From Massilia sp. ZL223 (GTDB taxonomy: Bacteria; Pseudomonadota; Gammaproteobacteria; Burkholderiales; Burkholderiaceae_D): a DNA stretch of 64,000 nucleotides. The stretch is from assembly GCF_018119395.1 (NCBI RefSeq), contig NZ_JAGPWD010000015.1, forward strand, positions 36,461-100,460, read 5' to 3'. A program made the position numbers and the translations under genes. This document shows positions 40,463-50,099 of the stretch, piece by piece. Under the pieces are notes generated by a model. It was given only the letters and a program-made list of their open reading frames with translations, was not told where the DNA came from and did no database searches. Each line of letters starts with the position of its first letter. The stretch's first letter is position 1.

Positions 40463-41209
40463 TTAGCCGGCCTGCACGTCTTCGCCCTGGAAGGCGTTCT
40501 GGCGCCAGGTCAGCACCAGGGTATCGCGGTGCCCGTGTTCGCCCAGCGGCTGGATCGGCGTCGATTCGTGGATCACGGCCGCATCGTCCAGCAGCAGCAT
40601 GGTCCAGGGCTCCAGCATCGTGAAGCGCTGGCCCGCCGGGCCGTTGGCTTCGAACACGCGGGTCTCGCCACCCTTGATGCCGTGGCGGCCAATCAGGATC
40701 ACCGCCACGAAGTCCACGCCGTCGCGGTGCGCGCCTTCCGGCGTCGGGCGGCCGATGCCGTCGGCGGTATCGATGCGGAACTGGTGGGCTTCCACGTACC
40801 AGCGGCGCGGGCCGCGTACGCCGGAGCAGATTTCGCCCAGTGAGCGCAGCAGGCGGTTCCAGGCCGGGTTGGCCACCGTGTCCGGCTCGACCGGCGCGAA
40901 CAGGCGGTGCATGCCTCCGTGCAGGGCGTTGTACTCCACCGGCTGCCAGTGGGCGCGGTGCGGCGTCTGCGTGAGCGCGCTGCCGTCGTCGATGAAGCAG
41001 GAATGGCGGCGGCGGCGATAGCGGCCGCCGTCCTTCAGGTAGTTGTCCAGCTCGAGGTGTTCCCAGCTCGGCGCCAGCGTCTGGAGCTCGTCCAGGCTGC
41101 AGCCGGCCAGGCGGGCGACGTCGAGGGGACGCAGCAGGGCATAACCGGTGCTGCGCAGGGCGTCCGTCAGCTGCGACGGATCAAGATAGGGTGCTTGCGG
41201 TGTTGTCAT
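40463..41209 (-). CDS. 2-oxoglutarate/Fe(II) dioxygenase family protein (248 aa)
   Basis: Matches the 2OG-Fe dioxygenase family (PF10014 type): WEHLELDNYLKDGGRYRRRRHS, RWYVEAHQFRI, the metal HxD motif in EGAHRDGVDFVAVI, and the later AAVIHESTPI with the third histidine. TLVLTWR closes the domain, where the Arg should bind 2-oxoglutarate. Relatives hydroxylate free amino acids such as isoleucine; the substrate here is unknown. Start ATG 41209 fits the family N-terminus. It lies 41 bases downstream of the TonB receptor stop on the same strand. Confidence 0.85.
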   Translation of the reverse strand: MTTPQAPYLDPSQLTDALRSTGYALLRPLDVARLAGCSLDELQTLAPSWEHLELDNYLKDGGRYRRRRHSCFIDDGSALTQTPHRAHWQPVEYNALHGGMHRLFAPVEPDTVANPAWNRLLRSLGEICSGVRGPRRWYVEAHQFRIDTADGIGRPTPEGAHRDGVDFVAVILIGRHGIKGGETRVFEANGPAGQRFTMLEPWTMLLLDDAAVIHESTPIQPLGEHGHRDTLVLTWRQNAFQGEDVQAG

Positions 41210-41250
41210 GCCGGCTAGCGTAGCACTTTTCCACGCCGCCGGTCTGAGCC

Positions 41251-43305
41251 TCACCAATTCTTGACCAGGGTCAGGCGGAAGGAGCGCGGTTCGATCGGAT
41301 GGAAATGCACGTCCTCGACCGGCGCCGCTTCGCCCTTCAGCTGCGAGGCGTAGAAGTAGTCGATGGCCGAATCGCGCCGGTTGGTGAGATTGAAGCCTTC
41401 TAGCTCGAGCTGCAGGTCCTTGGCCAGCTTGTAGCCGAGACGGCCGTTCAGCGTGACGCTGGCCTGCGAGCGCACGCTGTCGTCCTCGGCCAGCGGACGC
41501 GGGCCGAACCAGCGCAGGCGCAGGGCGCCCGACCACGGGCCGCTGCGGTCCACCGTCAGGCTGAGCTGGGCCACGCCTTCGATCGCGCCCGGAATCCTAT
41601 CCCCCGCCGGGTTGCCGCCGCGCGAGCGGGCGCGCGCATAGGCCGCGTCGAAGTCGACCGACAGCCATTTGAGCGCGCGCCAGTAGTTCGAGAACTCGAT
41701 CCCGTAGCGGCGGCTCGGATCGCCCGCCTCGGTATTGCCGGCGTCGCCGATATAGGTCAGCTCGGAATCGAAGTCGAGCCGGTACACCGAGAACGAAGTC
41801 TGCATGGCGGGAAGCGCGGCGCTGCGGACGCCGAATTCAAGGCCGCGCGAGCGCACCAGCCCCGGCGTGCGCTCGACCGGGTCGAGGGTCTTCGGGTCGA
41901 GCGCCGCGACGGTGCCGCGCGCGTCGTTGCTGTGGAAGCCGTGGCCGTAGTTGGCGTACAGTTCGGTCGAGGCCCACGGTCCGTAGGCGACATTCAGCGA
42001 AGGCGTCAGCAGGGTGTCGTGCGCGCTGCCCGTGTTCTCCGGGCGGTCGCTGTCGACGCGAAAAGCGTAGCGGCTGGCGCGCACGCCGGCCACGGTGCGC
42101 AGCGCCTCGTTCCAGCGGGTGGCGTTCTCGATGAAGAGGGCGCCGCTGGTTTCGACGATGTGGTCTTCGCGCGTGGTCGCCAGGCGCCGGCGCGCGCGGG
42201 TGTCGTACAGGCCGTTGTGGATGTTGTCGTTCTGCAGCTGGGCGCCCACCGTCACGTCGGACGAGAAGCTGTCGCTGCGGTGCACGTGCCAGGTGTGGCT
42301 GCCGTCCAGGCCCGAGGTCACGCGGCGGTCCGGCTGGCTGAACTGGTCGCCGTTGACCGGGTCGTTCATGAAGTAGGTGAAATTCGAATACAGGTCGAGC
42401 CGGTTGCGGATCACGTAGGCGCTCAGCTTCGAGGCCGAATCGGCATCGGTGCGGCGCCATACCCCGGACAGGCTGGCGCGGCGCGCCTCGCCGCCATCCG
42501 TGCTGTCGAGATTATCGTAGCGCCCGAGCTGGCCGGCCTGCACCGCGCGCAGTGGAATCTGGTCGGTGGCGTTCCAGTGGCCGCTGTAGTTCATCGCGGT
42601 CACGCTCCAGCCGTTGTTGGCGTAGCCGCGGCTGTAGCGCAGCACGGCATTGGTCTTGCGGTAGCCGTCGGCGCGCGTCCACGGACCGTCGTTCTTCATG
42701 CCTTCCAGCGCAAACAGCACGCTGCCGCCCGTCGCATCCAGCGAGCCGGCCAGCACCGTGCGCGCATAGCCGTCCTGGCCCAGGGTGGCCGTCGCCAGGT
42801 TCTTGCTCAGGCGGTTGGCGTAGGTGAGCGAAGCCACGCCGGCCGACGAAAAGTCTCCTTCGCGCGAGGAATAGGGACCCTTGCGGTAGTCGAGGCGGCC
42901 GACCAGTTCGGGAATCAGGAAGTTCAGGTCGGTCCAGCCCTGGCCGTGCGCATGGCTGCGCTGGTTGACCGGCATGCCGTCGACCCAGGTGGCCAGGTCG
43001 GTGCCGTGGTCGAGGTTGAAGCCGCGCAGGTAGAACTGGTTGGCCTTGCCTTCGCCGCTGTGCTGGCTGGCGATCAGGCCGGGCGTGACCTCGAGCAGTT
43101 CGCCGGGACGGTAGGCGATGCGGTTGGCGAGGTCCTTGGCGCCCGCGCTGCCGGCGCCGGCCGAGTCGGCGATGCCGAGCATGCTGGCGCGCGAGCCTTC
43201 GACCAGCACGCGCTGGAGCACGAAATCGTCTGCATGAGCATCGGCATGGATGGAGGTGTGGACAAACAGCGCGGCCAGCGCGCAGGGTAAAACACGTAAT
43301 TGCAT
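41251..43305 (-). CDS. TonB-dependent outer-membrane receptor (684 aa)
   Basis: A signal peptide (LPCALAALFVHTSIHADAHA) is followed by a TonB-box-like region and a plug domain (LLEVTPGLIASQHSGEGKANQFYLRGFNLDHGTDLATWVDGMPVN). A large beta-barrel ends in the aromatic strand FRLTLVKNW, the outer-membrane assembly signal. Other barrel features include YANYGHGFHSNDARG and FELLVELEGFNLTNRRDS-like end segments. It takes up an unknown ligand with TonB energy. It is the last gene of the block with two M1 peptidases and DUF6702, five bases after DUF6702. The neighbouring exported peptidases suggest a peptide or peptide-linked metal ligand (inference). Confidence 0.9.
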   Translation of the reverse strand: MQLRVLPCALAALFVHTSIHADAHADDFVLQRVLVEGSRASMLGIADSAGAGSAGAKDLANRIAYRPGELLEVTPGLIASQHSGEGKANQFYLRGFNLDHGTDLATWVDGMPVNQRSHAHGQGWTDLNFLIPELVGRLDYRKGPYSSREGDFSSAGVASLTYANRLSKNLATATLGQDGYARTVLAGSLDATGGSVLFALEGMKNDGPWTRADGYRKTNAVLRYSRGYANNGWSVTAMNYSGHWNATDQIPLRAVQAGQLGRYDNLDSTDGGEARRASLSGVWRRTDADSASKLSAYVIRNRLDLYSNFTYFMNDPVNGDQFSQPDRRVTSGLDGSHTWHVHRSDSFSSDVTVGAQLQNDNIHNGLYDTRARRRLATTREDHIVETSGALFIENATRWNEALRTVAGVRASRYAFRVDSDRPENTGSAHDTLLTPSLNVAYGPWASTELYANYGHGFHSNDARGTVAALDPKTLDPVERTPGLVRSRGLEFGVRSAALPAMQTSFSVYRLDFDSELTYIGDAGNTEAGDPSRRYGIEFSNYWRALKWLSVDFDAAYARARSRGGNPAGDRIPGAIEGVAQLSLTVDRSGPWSGALRLRWFGPRPLAEDDSVRSQASVTLNGRLGYKLAKDLQLELEGFNLTNRRDSAIDYFYASQLKGEAAPVEDVHFHPIEPRSFRLTLVKNW

Positions 43306-43310
43306 GGGTG

Positions 43311-43805
43311 TCAGCGGGCCGCTTGTTCCAGCGCCTGGCGCATGAAAGTGAGGGAACGCACGGTTCCCGCTTCGTTCAGGTTGACGGTATTGACCTGGTC
43401 GGGCAAGAAGTCGATCAGCACGCCCTGGCGGATGACGGCCGCCTGGGATACCTGCGTCTGCTCGGCTTCCTGGAACACCACGACGCTCTGCGCGTCGGCG
43501 GTCATCCCGACCCAGCGCAGCTTGAGCGGCTTGTTGTCCGCGCCCTTGATCACGAACTGCTGCTCGATGTACTTGCGCAGCACTTCCTGGTCTTCCGGAT
43601 CGCTCAGGTCGAACTGGCGCTGGTAGAGGTTCATCAAAAGCGCCTCGATGTCGTGCGCCATGTAGGTGTGCACCACTTCGGTGCTCTTGGTGCGCGCGTT
43701 GTACGAGACGTCCGTGATGCTGGTGTGGAAGCGGTGCGCATGCACCCCCGCGCTCATCGCGACGAGCAGGGCGGCGCACGCGGCTTTGAACAGCCTGAGT
43801 TTCAT
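43311..43805 (-). CDS. DUF6702 family exported protein (164 aa)
   Basis: A signal peptide (FKAACAALLVAMSAGVHA) and the start HRFHTSITDVSYNARTKSTEVVHTYMAHDIEALLM match the DUF6702 pattern (short exported proteins often beside M1 peptidases or TonB genes). No catalytic motif was seen. Its ATG overlaps the stop of the M1 peptidase gene (ATGA), and the TonB receptor starts five bases after its stop, so the three are coupled. It may act with the peptidase or receptor in the periplasm. Confidence 0.82.
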   Translation of the reverse strand: MKLRLFKAACAALLVAMSAGVHAHRFHTSITDVSYNARTKSTEVVHTYMAHDIEALLMNLYQRQFDLSDPEDQEVLRKYIEQQFVIKGADNKPLKLRWVGMTADAQSVVVFQEAEQTQVSQAAVIRQGVLIDFLPDQVNTVNLNEAGTVRSLTFMRQALEQAAR

Positions 43806-46192
43806 TGGACGGCCTTCGGTGCTTCAGCGGCGGGCTTCTTCTTCAGCGGGGTGCGGAAGTCGCGCATCAGATTGTTCCTGTCCTGTTCGGTCTTGAAGAG
43901 CTCCAGGCGCGAAGGCGTCGCCTTGCGCGGCCAGGCGTTGTTGCTGACATCAATATCGGCCGTTTCCCAGTAGGGGTCTTGCGTGAGCCCAACGATCGGT
44001 TCGTCGGTGATGAACAGTTTCGTGATTTTCTGCGGCGAATAGCGCCACACTTCGGCCGGGATGCGCTCGATGATCTTCTTGCCGCTCTTCAGTTCGATCT
44101 CGACGATCAGCGGGGTCACCAGGCCGCCCTTGTTGGTGAAGTCCACCAGCGTGAGGCGCTTGCCCGACTTGAGCAATTCCTTTTCCCAGTCTTCCAGGTC
44201 CGCCATCGTTTCGGCGAACTTGTTGCGGTCCTTGTTGGTGACCGTGAAGTCGTCGTGCTCGTTGTAGAAGTCCTTCAGCTCCGGGAAACGGTCGACGCGG
44301 CGCACCATACCCTTGTTGCGCTGGTCGATGATCGACACCGGTTCCGATTTTTCGCGGGCGCGCTGCCAGGCTTTCTCGACTTCCGGGTCCTTGCTGCCGA
44401 CGGTGTACTCGGTGATGCCGTCCACGCTCACGTCCACCGGGTCGGTGGTGTAGAACCAGCCGCGCCAGAACCAGTCGAGGTCCGTGCCGGAGGCGTCTTC
44501 CATGGTGCGGAAGAAGTCGGCCGGGGTCGGGCGCTTGAACTTCCAGCGCTCGGCGTACTCGCGGAAGGCGAAGTCGAACAGCTCGCGGCCGAGGATGGTC
44601 TCGCGCAGGATGTTCAGGGCCGTCGCCGGCTTGGCATAGGCGTTGTTGCCGCGCTGGAGCGTCGATTCGGCATTGGTCATGACCGGCACCTGGTTGGTGC
44701 TGCGCATGTAGTCGACGATGTTGCGCGCCTCGCCGCGGGTGTCGGGATAGTTCTCTTCCCAGGCCTGCTCGGCCAGGAACTGCAGGAAGCTGTTCAGGCC
44801 CTCGTCCATCCAGGTCCACTGGCGCTCGTCCGAGTTGACGATCATCGGGAAGTAGTTGTGGCCCACTTCGTGGATGATCACGCTGATCAGACCATACTTG
44901 GTGCGCTTCGAATAGGTGATCTCGCCGGTCTTCTTGTCTTTCACCGGACGCGGCCCGTTGAACGAGATCATCGGGTATTCCATGCCGCCCACCGGGCCGT
45001 TGACCGAGATCGCGGTCGGGTAGGGGTAGTCGAAGGAGTACTTGTTGTACTGTTCGATGGTGTGGACGACCGCCGCCGTCGAATAGGTGCCCCACAGCGG
45101 GTTGGCTTCCTTCGGGTAGTAGGACATCGCCATTACGTCCTGGTCGCCGCTCTTGATGCCCTGGGCGTCCCAGATGAACTTGCGGCTGCTGGCGAAGGCG
45201 AAGTCGCGCACGTTCTTCGCTGAGAAGCGCCAGGTCTTGCTTCCGGCGGCACGCTGCTTTTCACGCGCTTCGGCTTCGGCCTGGGTCGCGATGACGACCG
45301 GCTTTTTGGCCGTGCGCGCCTGCCTGAGGCGGTCGCGCTGGGCGCTGGTGAGCACGTCGCCAGGGTTCTGCAGTTCGCCGGTGGAGGCGACGATATGGTC
45401 GGCCGGGACGGTGATCTCGACGTCGTAGTCGCCGAATTCCAGGGTGAATTCGCCATCGCCCATGTACTGCTTGTTCTGCCAGCCCTTGATGTCGTAGTAG
45501 GCGGCCATGCGCGGGAAGAACTGGGCGATCTCGAACAGGTCGCTGTCGTTGGCCTTGTCTTCCCGGTCGAAGCGCTCGTAGCCCATGCGGCGGCCCAGCA
45601 CGTTCATCTCGGGCACCTTGAAGCTCCAGGCGACGTTGAAGCTGAAGCGCGCGCCCGGCTTCATCGGCTGCGGCAGGTCGATCCGCATCATGGTCTTGTT
45701 GATGGTATGGGCCAGCTTGCGGCCGCCGGCATCCGTCACGCCATGGATCTGGATGCCGCCCTCGAAGGCGCGCGACTCGAGCTGGAAGCGCAGCGCCTCG
45801 AACTTGACGCCGTCGTTGCCGCGCGCCTGCCATGCCTCGCGCGAGGGCAGGGTGGCGATGTTGCGGTTGTCCGAATCGGCGCGGAACATGTTCTGGTCCA
45901 GCTGCACCCACAGGTAGGAGAGCGTGTCCGGCGAATTGTTGTGGTAGGTGATGCTGCCGGAACCCGTGACCGCGCGCTTTGCCTCGTCGAGCGTGACCTT
46001 GATGCGGTAGTCGGCGCGCTGCTGCCAGTAGGCGTGGCCCGGTGCGCCGGAGGCGGTGCGGAATTCGTTGGGCGTGGGCAGCAGCTCATCGAGCTGGCGG
46101 AATTTATCCTCGATCGCCGGCGCGGCATGCGCGGCCGCGCTCATTCCCAGGATCAGTGCGGCCAGGCTGGCCTGCAGGTGCTTGATGTTCAT
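43802..46192 (-). CDS. Exported M1-family metallopeptidase A (796 aa)
   Basis: A signal peptide (SLAALILGMSAAAHAAPA) and an N-terminal beta domain lead to the zinc site HEVGH (His441, Glu442, His445) and Glu464 in WMDEGLNSF, the HExxH-x18-E arrangement of M1 aminopeptidases. The substrate loop is GGMEYPMISFNGP in place of GAMEN. The C-terminal region has a DWFWRGWFYTTDPVDVSVDG segment. Probably a periplasmic aminopeptidase. It is closely related to the next gene (46300-48666) over its whole length, so the two are tandem paralogues. It is coupled to DUF6702 by ATGA. Confidence 0.92.
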   Translation of the reverse strand: MNIKHLQASLAALILGMSAAAHAAPAIEDKFRQLDELLPTPNEFRTASGAPGHAYWQQRADYRIKVTLDEAKRAVTGSGSITYHNNSPDTLSYLWVQLDQNMFRADSDNRNIATLPSREAWQARGNDGVKFEALRFQLESRAFEGGIQIHGVTDAGGRKLAHTINKTMMRIDLPQPMKPGARFSFNVAWSFKVPEMNVLGRRMGYERFDREDKANDSDLFEIAQFFPRMAAYYDIKGWQNKQYMGDGEFTLEFGDYDVEITVPADHIVASTGELQNPGDVLTSAQRDRLRQARTAKKPVVIATQAEAEAREKQRAAGSKTWRFSAKNVRDFAFASSRKFIWDAQGIKSGDQDVMAMSYYPKEANPLWGTYSTAAVVHTIEQYNKYSFDYPYPTAISVNGPVGGMEYPMISFNGPRPVKDKKTGEITYSKRTKYGLISVIIHEVGHNYFPMIVNSDERQWTWMDEGLNSFLQFLAEQAWEENYPDTRGEARNIVDYMRSTNQVPVMTNAESTLQRGNNAYAKPATALNILRETILGRELFDFAFREYAERWKFKRPTPADFFRTMEDASGTDLDWFWRGWFYTTDPVDVSVDGITEYTVGSKDPEVEKAWQRAREKSEPVSIIDQRNKGMVRRVDRFPELKDFYNEHDDFTVTNKDRNKFAETMADLEDWEKELLKSGKRLTLVDFTNKGGLVTPLIVEIELKSGKKIIERIPAEVWRYSPQKITKLFITDEPIVGLTQDPYWETADIDVSNNAWPRKATPSRLELFKTEQDRNNLMRDFRTPLKKKPAAEAPKAVQ

Positions 46193-46217
46193 ACAAGTGT
46201 ATAGGCTGAATGAGAAA

Positions 46218-46247
46218 CCGGCAGGACACCTGTATGTGTCCCGCCGG
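46218..46247 (-). terminator. Hairpin between the two M1 peptidase genes
   Basis: On the minus strand CCGGC-g-GGACAC-atacag-GTGTCC-t-GCCGG makes an 11-bp stem with one mismatch, followed by TTTCTC. It lies 52 bases after the stop of peptidase B and ahead of peptidase A. The weak T-run suggests partial termination or mRNA protection rather than a full stop. Confidence 0.5.
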
Positions 46248-46299
46248 TAGGGGTGGCGGCTATGCCGCCGACGCGTTCAATTAAAGCTCGAACACCGGA

Positions 46300-48666
46300 T
46301 TACTCCGACTTCGCGTCTTCTTTCTGCTCCTTGGTCTTGAGCTTGGTGTTGTAGTCGCGCATCAGGTTGTTCTGGTCACGCTCGCTCTTGAACAGCTCCA
46401 GGCGCGAAGGCTCGGACTTGCGCGGCCAGGCGTTGTTGCTGACGTCGATATCCGCCGTTTCCCAATACGGGTCCTGGACCATGCCCACCACCGGCTCGTC
46501 GGTGATGAACAGCTTGGTGATCCTGGTCGGCGAATAGCGCCACACTTCGGCCGGGATGCGCTCGATGTACTTCTTGCCGCTCTTCAGTTCGATCTCGACG
46601 ATCAGCGGGGTCACCAAACCGCCCTTGTTGGTGAAGTCCACCAGGGTCAGGTGCTTGCCCGATTTGAGCAGTTCCTTCTCCCAGTCTTCCAGGTCCGCCA
46701 TCGTTTCGTTGAACTTGTTGCGGTCCTTGTTGGTGACGGTGAAGTCGTCGTGCTCGTTGTAGAAGTCCTTCAGCTCCGGGAAGCGGTCGACGCGGCGTTC
46801 CATGCCCTTGTTGCGCTGGTCGGTGATCGAGATTGGCTCTGCTTGTTTCCTGGCGCGCTGCCAGGCTTTCTCGACTTCCGGATCCTTGCTGGCCACCGTG
46901 TACTCGGTGATGCCGTCCAGGCTCACGTCCACCGCGTCGGTGGTGTAGAACCAGCCGCGCCAGAACCAGTCGAGGTCGGTGCCGGAAGCGTCTTCCATGG
47001 TGCGGAAGAAGTCGGCCGGGGTCGGGCGCTTGAACTTCCAGCGCTGCGCGTATTCCTTGAACGCGAAGTCGAACAGCTCGCGGCCGAGGACGGTCTCGCG
47101 CAGGATGTTCAGCGCGGCGGCCGGCTTGGCGTAGGCGTTGTTGCCGAACTGGAGCAGGGACTCCGAGTTGGTCATGATCGGCACCTGGTTACGGCTGCGC
47201 ATGTAGTCGACGATCTGGCGCGGGTGGCCGCGCATCTCCGACCAGTCCTCTTCCCAGGCTTCCTGGGCCAGCGACTGCACGAAGGAGTTCAGGCCCTCGT
47301 CCATCCAGGTCCACTGGCGCTCGTCCGAGTTGACGATCATCGGGAAGTAGTTGTGGCCCACTTCGTGGATGATCACGCCGATCAGGCCGTACTTGGTGCG
47401 CTTGGAATAGGTCAGCTCGCCGGTCTTCTTGTCCTTGACGGGACGCGGACCGTTAAACGTGATCATCGGGTATTCCATGCCGCCGACCGGGCCGTTGACC
47501 GAGATCGACACCGGATACGGATAGTCGAGGGAGTACTTGTTGTACTGTTCGATGGTGTGGACGATCGCGTGGGTCGAGTACTTTTCCCACAGCGGATTGC
47601 CTTCCTTCGGGTAGTAGGACATCGCCATCACGTCGACGTTGCCGCTCTTGATGCCCTGGGCGTCCCAGATGAACTTGCGGCTGGTGGCGAAGGCGAAGTC
47701 GCGCACGTTCTTGGCCTTGAAGTGCCAGGTCTTGGTGCCGCCGGTGCGCTGCTTTTCGCGCGCTTCGGCTTCCGCCTGGGTGGCGATGATGACCGGCTTC
47801 TTGGCCGTGCGGGCCTGCTTCAGGCGGTCGCGCTGGGCGGCGGTGAGCACCTCGCCCGGGTTCTGCAGCTCGCCGGTGGAGGCCACGATGTGGTCGGCCG
47901 GCACGGTGATCTGCACGTCGTAGTCGCCGAATTCCAGCGTGAATTCGCCGGCGCCCAGGAACTGCTTGTGCTGCCAGCCATAGACGTCGTAGTAGGCCGC
48001 CATGCGCGGGAACCACTGGGCGATCTCGAACAGGTCGTTCTTGTCGTCGAACTTCTCGTAGCCGGAACGGCCGCCGAGCACCTTCTGCTCGTTGATGTTG
48101 TAGTTCCAGGCGACGTTGAACGACACGCGCGCACCCGGCTTGAGCGGCTGCGGCAGGTCGATGCGCATCATGGTCTTGTTGATGGTGTAGGGCAGGGTGC
48201 GGCCGCCGCTGTCCTTCACGCTCGTGATGTTGAAGCCGCCCGGGAACTCGGCGGCGGTCAGCATCGAGCGCATGCCGTCGAACTTCAGGCCTTCGGCCGG
48301 GCTGCGCGGCTTTTCCCATGCCTGGCGCGAGGCCACGGTGGCGCTCTGGCGCGCATCCGAATCCGGCTTGTAGATGTTCTGGTCCAGCTGCAGCCACAGG
48401 TACTTCAGCGTATCCGGGGAATTGTTGTAGTACGTGATCGTGCCCGAGCCGTTGATGGCGCGGCGCTCTTCGTCGAGGGTGGCGCGGATCGTGTAGTCCG
48501 CGCGCTGCTGCCAGTAGGCGTGGCCTGGCGCACCGGATGCGGTGCGGATCGCCCCCGGGGTCGGGAGCAGTTCATCGAGCTGACGGAACTTGTCGTCGAA
48601 AGGCGCAGCTGCAAAAGCCGAGGCAGTGAGGCACAGCGCTGCCAGGCTGATGGGCAAACGAATCAT
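46300..48666 (-). CDS. Exported M1-family metallopeptidase B (788 aa)
   Basis: Signal peptide (ISLAALCLTASAFAAAP), then the same domain order as peptidase A. The zinc ligands are His434, His438 and Glu457 (HEVGHNYFPM; WMDEGLNSF), with the GGMEYPMITFNGP substrate loop. Most of the C-terminal half is identical to peptidase A by eye, while the N-terminal 200 residues differ more. Two copies with conserved active sites argue for different substrates or dosage rather than decay. First gene of the four-gene block with peptidase A, DUF6702 and the TonB receptor; its promoter region is the AT-rich 48667-48780 stretch. Confidence 0.92.
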   Translation of the reverse strand: MIRLPISLAALCLTASAFAAAPFDDKFRQLDELLPTPGAIRTASGAPGHAYWQQRADYTIRATLDEERRAINGSGTITYYNNSPDTLKYLWLQLDQNIYKPDSDARQSATVASRQAWEKPRSPAEGLKFDGMRSMLTAAEFPGGFNITSVKDSGGRTLPYTINKTMMRIDLPQPLKPGARVSFNVAWNYNINEQKVLGGRSGYEKFDDKNDLFEIAQWFPRMAAYYDVYGWQHKQFLGAGEFTLEFGDYDVQITVPADHIVASTGELQNPGEVLTAAQRDRLKQARTAKKPVIIATQAEAEAREKQRTGGTKTWHFKAKNVRDFAFATSRKFIWDAQGIKSGNVDVMAMSYYPKEGNPLWEKYSTHAIVHTIEQYNKYSLDYPYPVSISVNGPVGGMEYPMITFNGPRPVKDKKTGELTYSKRTKYGLIGVIIHEVGHNYFPMIVNSDERQWTWMDEGLNSFVQSLAQEAWEEDWSEMRGHPRQIVDYMRSRNQVPIMTNSESLLQFGNNAYAKPAAALNILRETVLGRELFDFAFKEYAQRWKFKRPTPADFFRTMEDASGTDLDWFWRGWFYTTDAVDVSLDGITEYTVASKDPEVEKAWQRARKQAEPISITDQRNKGMERRVDRFPELKDFYNEHDDFTVTNKDRNKFNETMADLEDWEKELLKSGKHLTLVDFTNKGGLVTPLIVEIELKSGKKYIERIPAEVWRYSPTRITKLFITDEPVVGMVQDPYWETADIDVSNNAWPRKSEPSRLELFKSERDQNNLMRDYNTKLKTKEQKEDAKSE

Positions 48667-48824
48667 ATTTCCCCTGGAATTGGTGTTGGAGTAGGAAAAA
48701 CAATTCTATCTTTAGCCATCCGGCAATTGTTCGGGGGATTTGTAAAAAAGCTGATACATAATACATATGCGACATTTGCAAGGCACATCGTATTGACGAT
48801 GCGCCCCCCACGCCGCCGCCGGGA

Positions 48825-50024
48825 TCACTCCACCGGCATGCTGAAGGTGAACGAGGTGCGTCCTTCGGCCGAGGTGACGCGGATCGCGCCGCCGTGGCCG
48901 GCGGCGATCTGGCCGACGATGTACAGCCCCAGGCCCAGCCCCTCGCTGCCGGCGCGCGAGGAAGCGCGCCAGTAGGGCTTGAACAGCTGGCCGATCATGG
49001 CCGGGCTCAGGTCCGGGCCTTCGTTGGTTACGCGCAGGACGAAGCTGGGGCCGTCGAGGGCGGCCGTGACCGTGATCGGACGCTGCGGAGCGCCGTGCAC
49101 CAGCGCGTTCTTGAGCAGGTTCGACAGCAGCTGGGACAGGCGCTGCGGATCGCAGCGCAGCGCCAGCCGGGTATCGATGGCGGTGTCGATCTGGCGGCCG
49201 GGGTAGACGCCGCGCAGTTCGTCCACCACTTGTTCCAGCACCACGCCGATGTCGTCGCGCTCGCGCAGGTCGAGGGCGATGCCCGATCCCATGCGCCCGC
49301 GCGTGAAGTCGACCACGTCGTCGACCAGGCCCGCGATGCGCCGGGCGCTGCGGCGGATGCGCTCCACCAGCTGGCGCGCGCCGGCATCCTCGACCCGGCG
49401 CCCCAGGATCTCGCTGCCGCTGAGGATCGCGCCCAGCGGGGTGCGCAGGTCGTGGCCCAGCACGGCGATGAACTGCTCGCGCAGTTCGGCCGTCTCGCGT
49501 TCCGTGAACAGGGCGCTGCGGGCCGCGCGCAGCGAGCGCTCGGATTCCAGCTGGTTCGAGATCAGTTCCGCGAACAGGGCCAGGGTGGCGGCGGTGGCCC
49601 CGTCGCTCAGGCGCGCCGGTTCCGGATCGAGGCCGCACAGGGTGCCGAAGTAGAAGCCGTCCGGGCGGAAGATGGGAATCGAGAAGTAGCTCTGGAAGCC
49701 GTAGATGCGCGGCGTGTAGTGTTCGCGATAGCGTTCGCTGTGGCGCACGCTGTCGATGATCACCGCCTGGCGGGTGGCGTGGACTTCGCTGCAGATGGTG
49801 GTGTCGACGTCGAGCGTGTCGCCGGGGCGCAGGCCGAAGTCGAGGCGGTCGTGCACCGCGCAGGCGGTCCAGGATGAAGCGGTGACATGGGCGATGGCGA
49901 CGAAGCGCAGCCCGGTCATGGCGGCGACGGTGTCGAGAATGCGTGGAACAGCGCCTATGCCCTGTATTTCGCTCACATGATCGTTCACATGAGTTGGAAC
50001 ATCCCCAAGAACGCCGTCTCCCAT
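48825..50024 (-). CDS. GAF-domain sensor histidine kinase (399 aa)
   Basis: A GAF domain (about 25-165; TTICSEVHATRQAVIIDSVR; YFSIPIFRPDGFYFGTLCGLD) without membrane segments is followed by HisKA with phospho-acceptor His191 in FIAVLGHDLRTPLGAI and a HATPase domain (LLSNLLKNALVHG, EGLGLGLYIVGQIAAGHGG). It is soluble and probably senses a small molecule, light or redox through GAF. No response regulator gene is adjacent, so its partner is elsewhere. Start ATG 50024 has only a weak site (CGGACGG); an internal start is possible. Confidence 0.9.
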   Translation of the reverse strand: MGDGVLGDVPTHVNDHVSEIQGIGAVPRILDTVAAMTGLRFVAIAHVTASSWTACAVHDRLDFGLRPGDTLDVDTTICSEVHATRQAVIIDSVRHSERYREHYTPRIYGFQSYFSIPIFRPDGFYFGTLCGLDPEPARLSDGATAATLALFAELISNQLESERSLRAARSALFTERETAELREQFIAVLGHDLRTPLGAILSGSEILGRRVEDAGARQLVERIRRSARRIAGLVDDVVDFTRGRMGSGIALDLRERDDIGVVLEQVVDELRGVYPGRQIDTAIDTRLALRCDPQRLSQLLSNLLKNALVHGAPQRPITVTAALDGPSFVLRVTNEGPDLSPAMIGQLFKPYWRASSRAGSEGLGLGLYIVGQIAAGHGGAIRVTSAEGRTSFTFSMPVE

Positions 50025-50099
50025 GATCGCCGTCCGTTTGTAAATTGTAATAATTACATCATAGCATCACCATGCCGCAGGAATACAAGCACTTTTTTG

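Noticed and set aside
46651..48975. A 774-codon plus-strand frame antisense to M1 peptidase B
   Set aside because: Shadow frame; a similar shadow exists opposite peptidase A because the two genes are alike.
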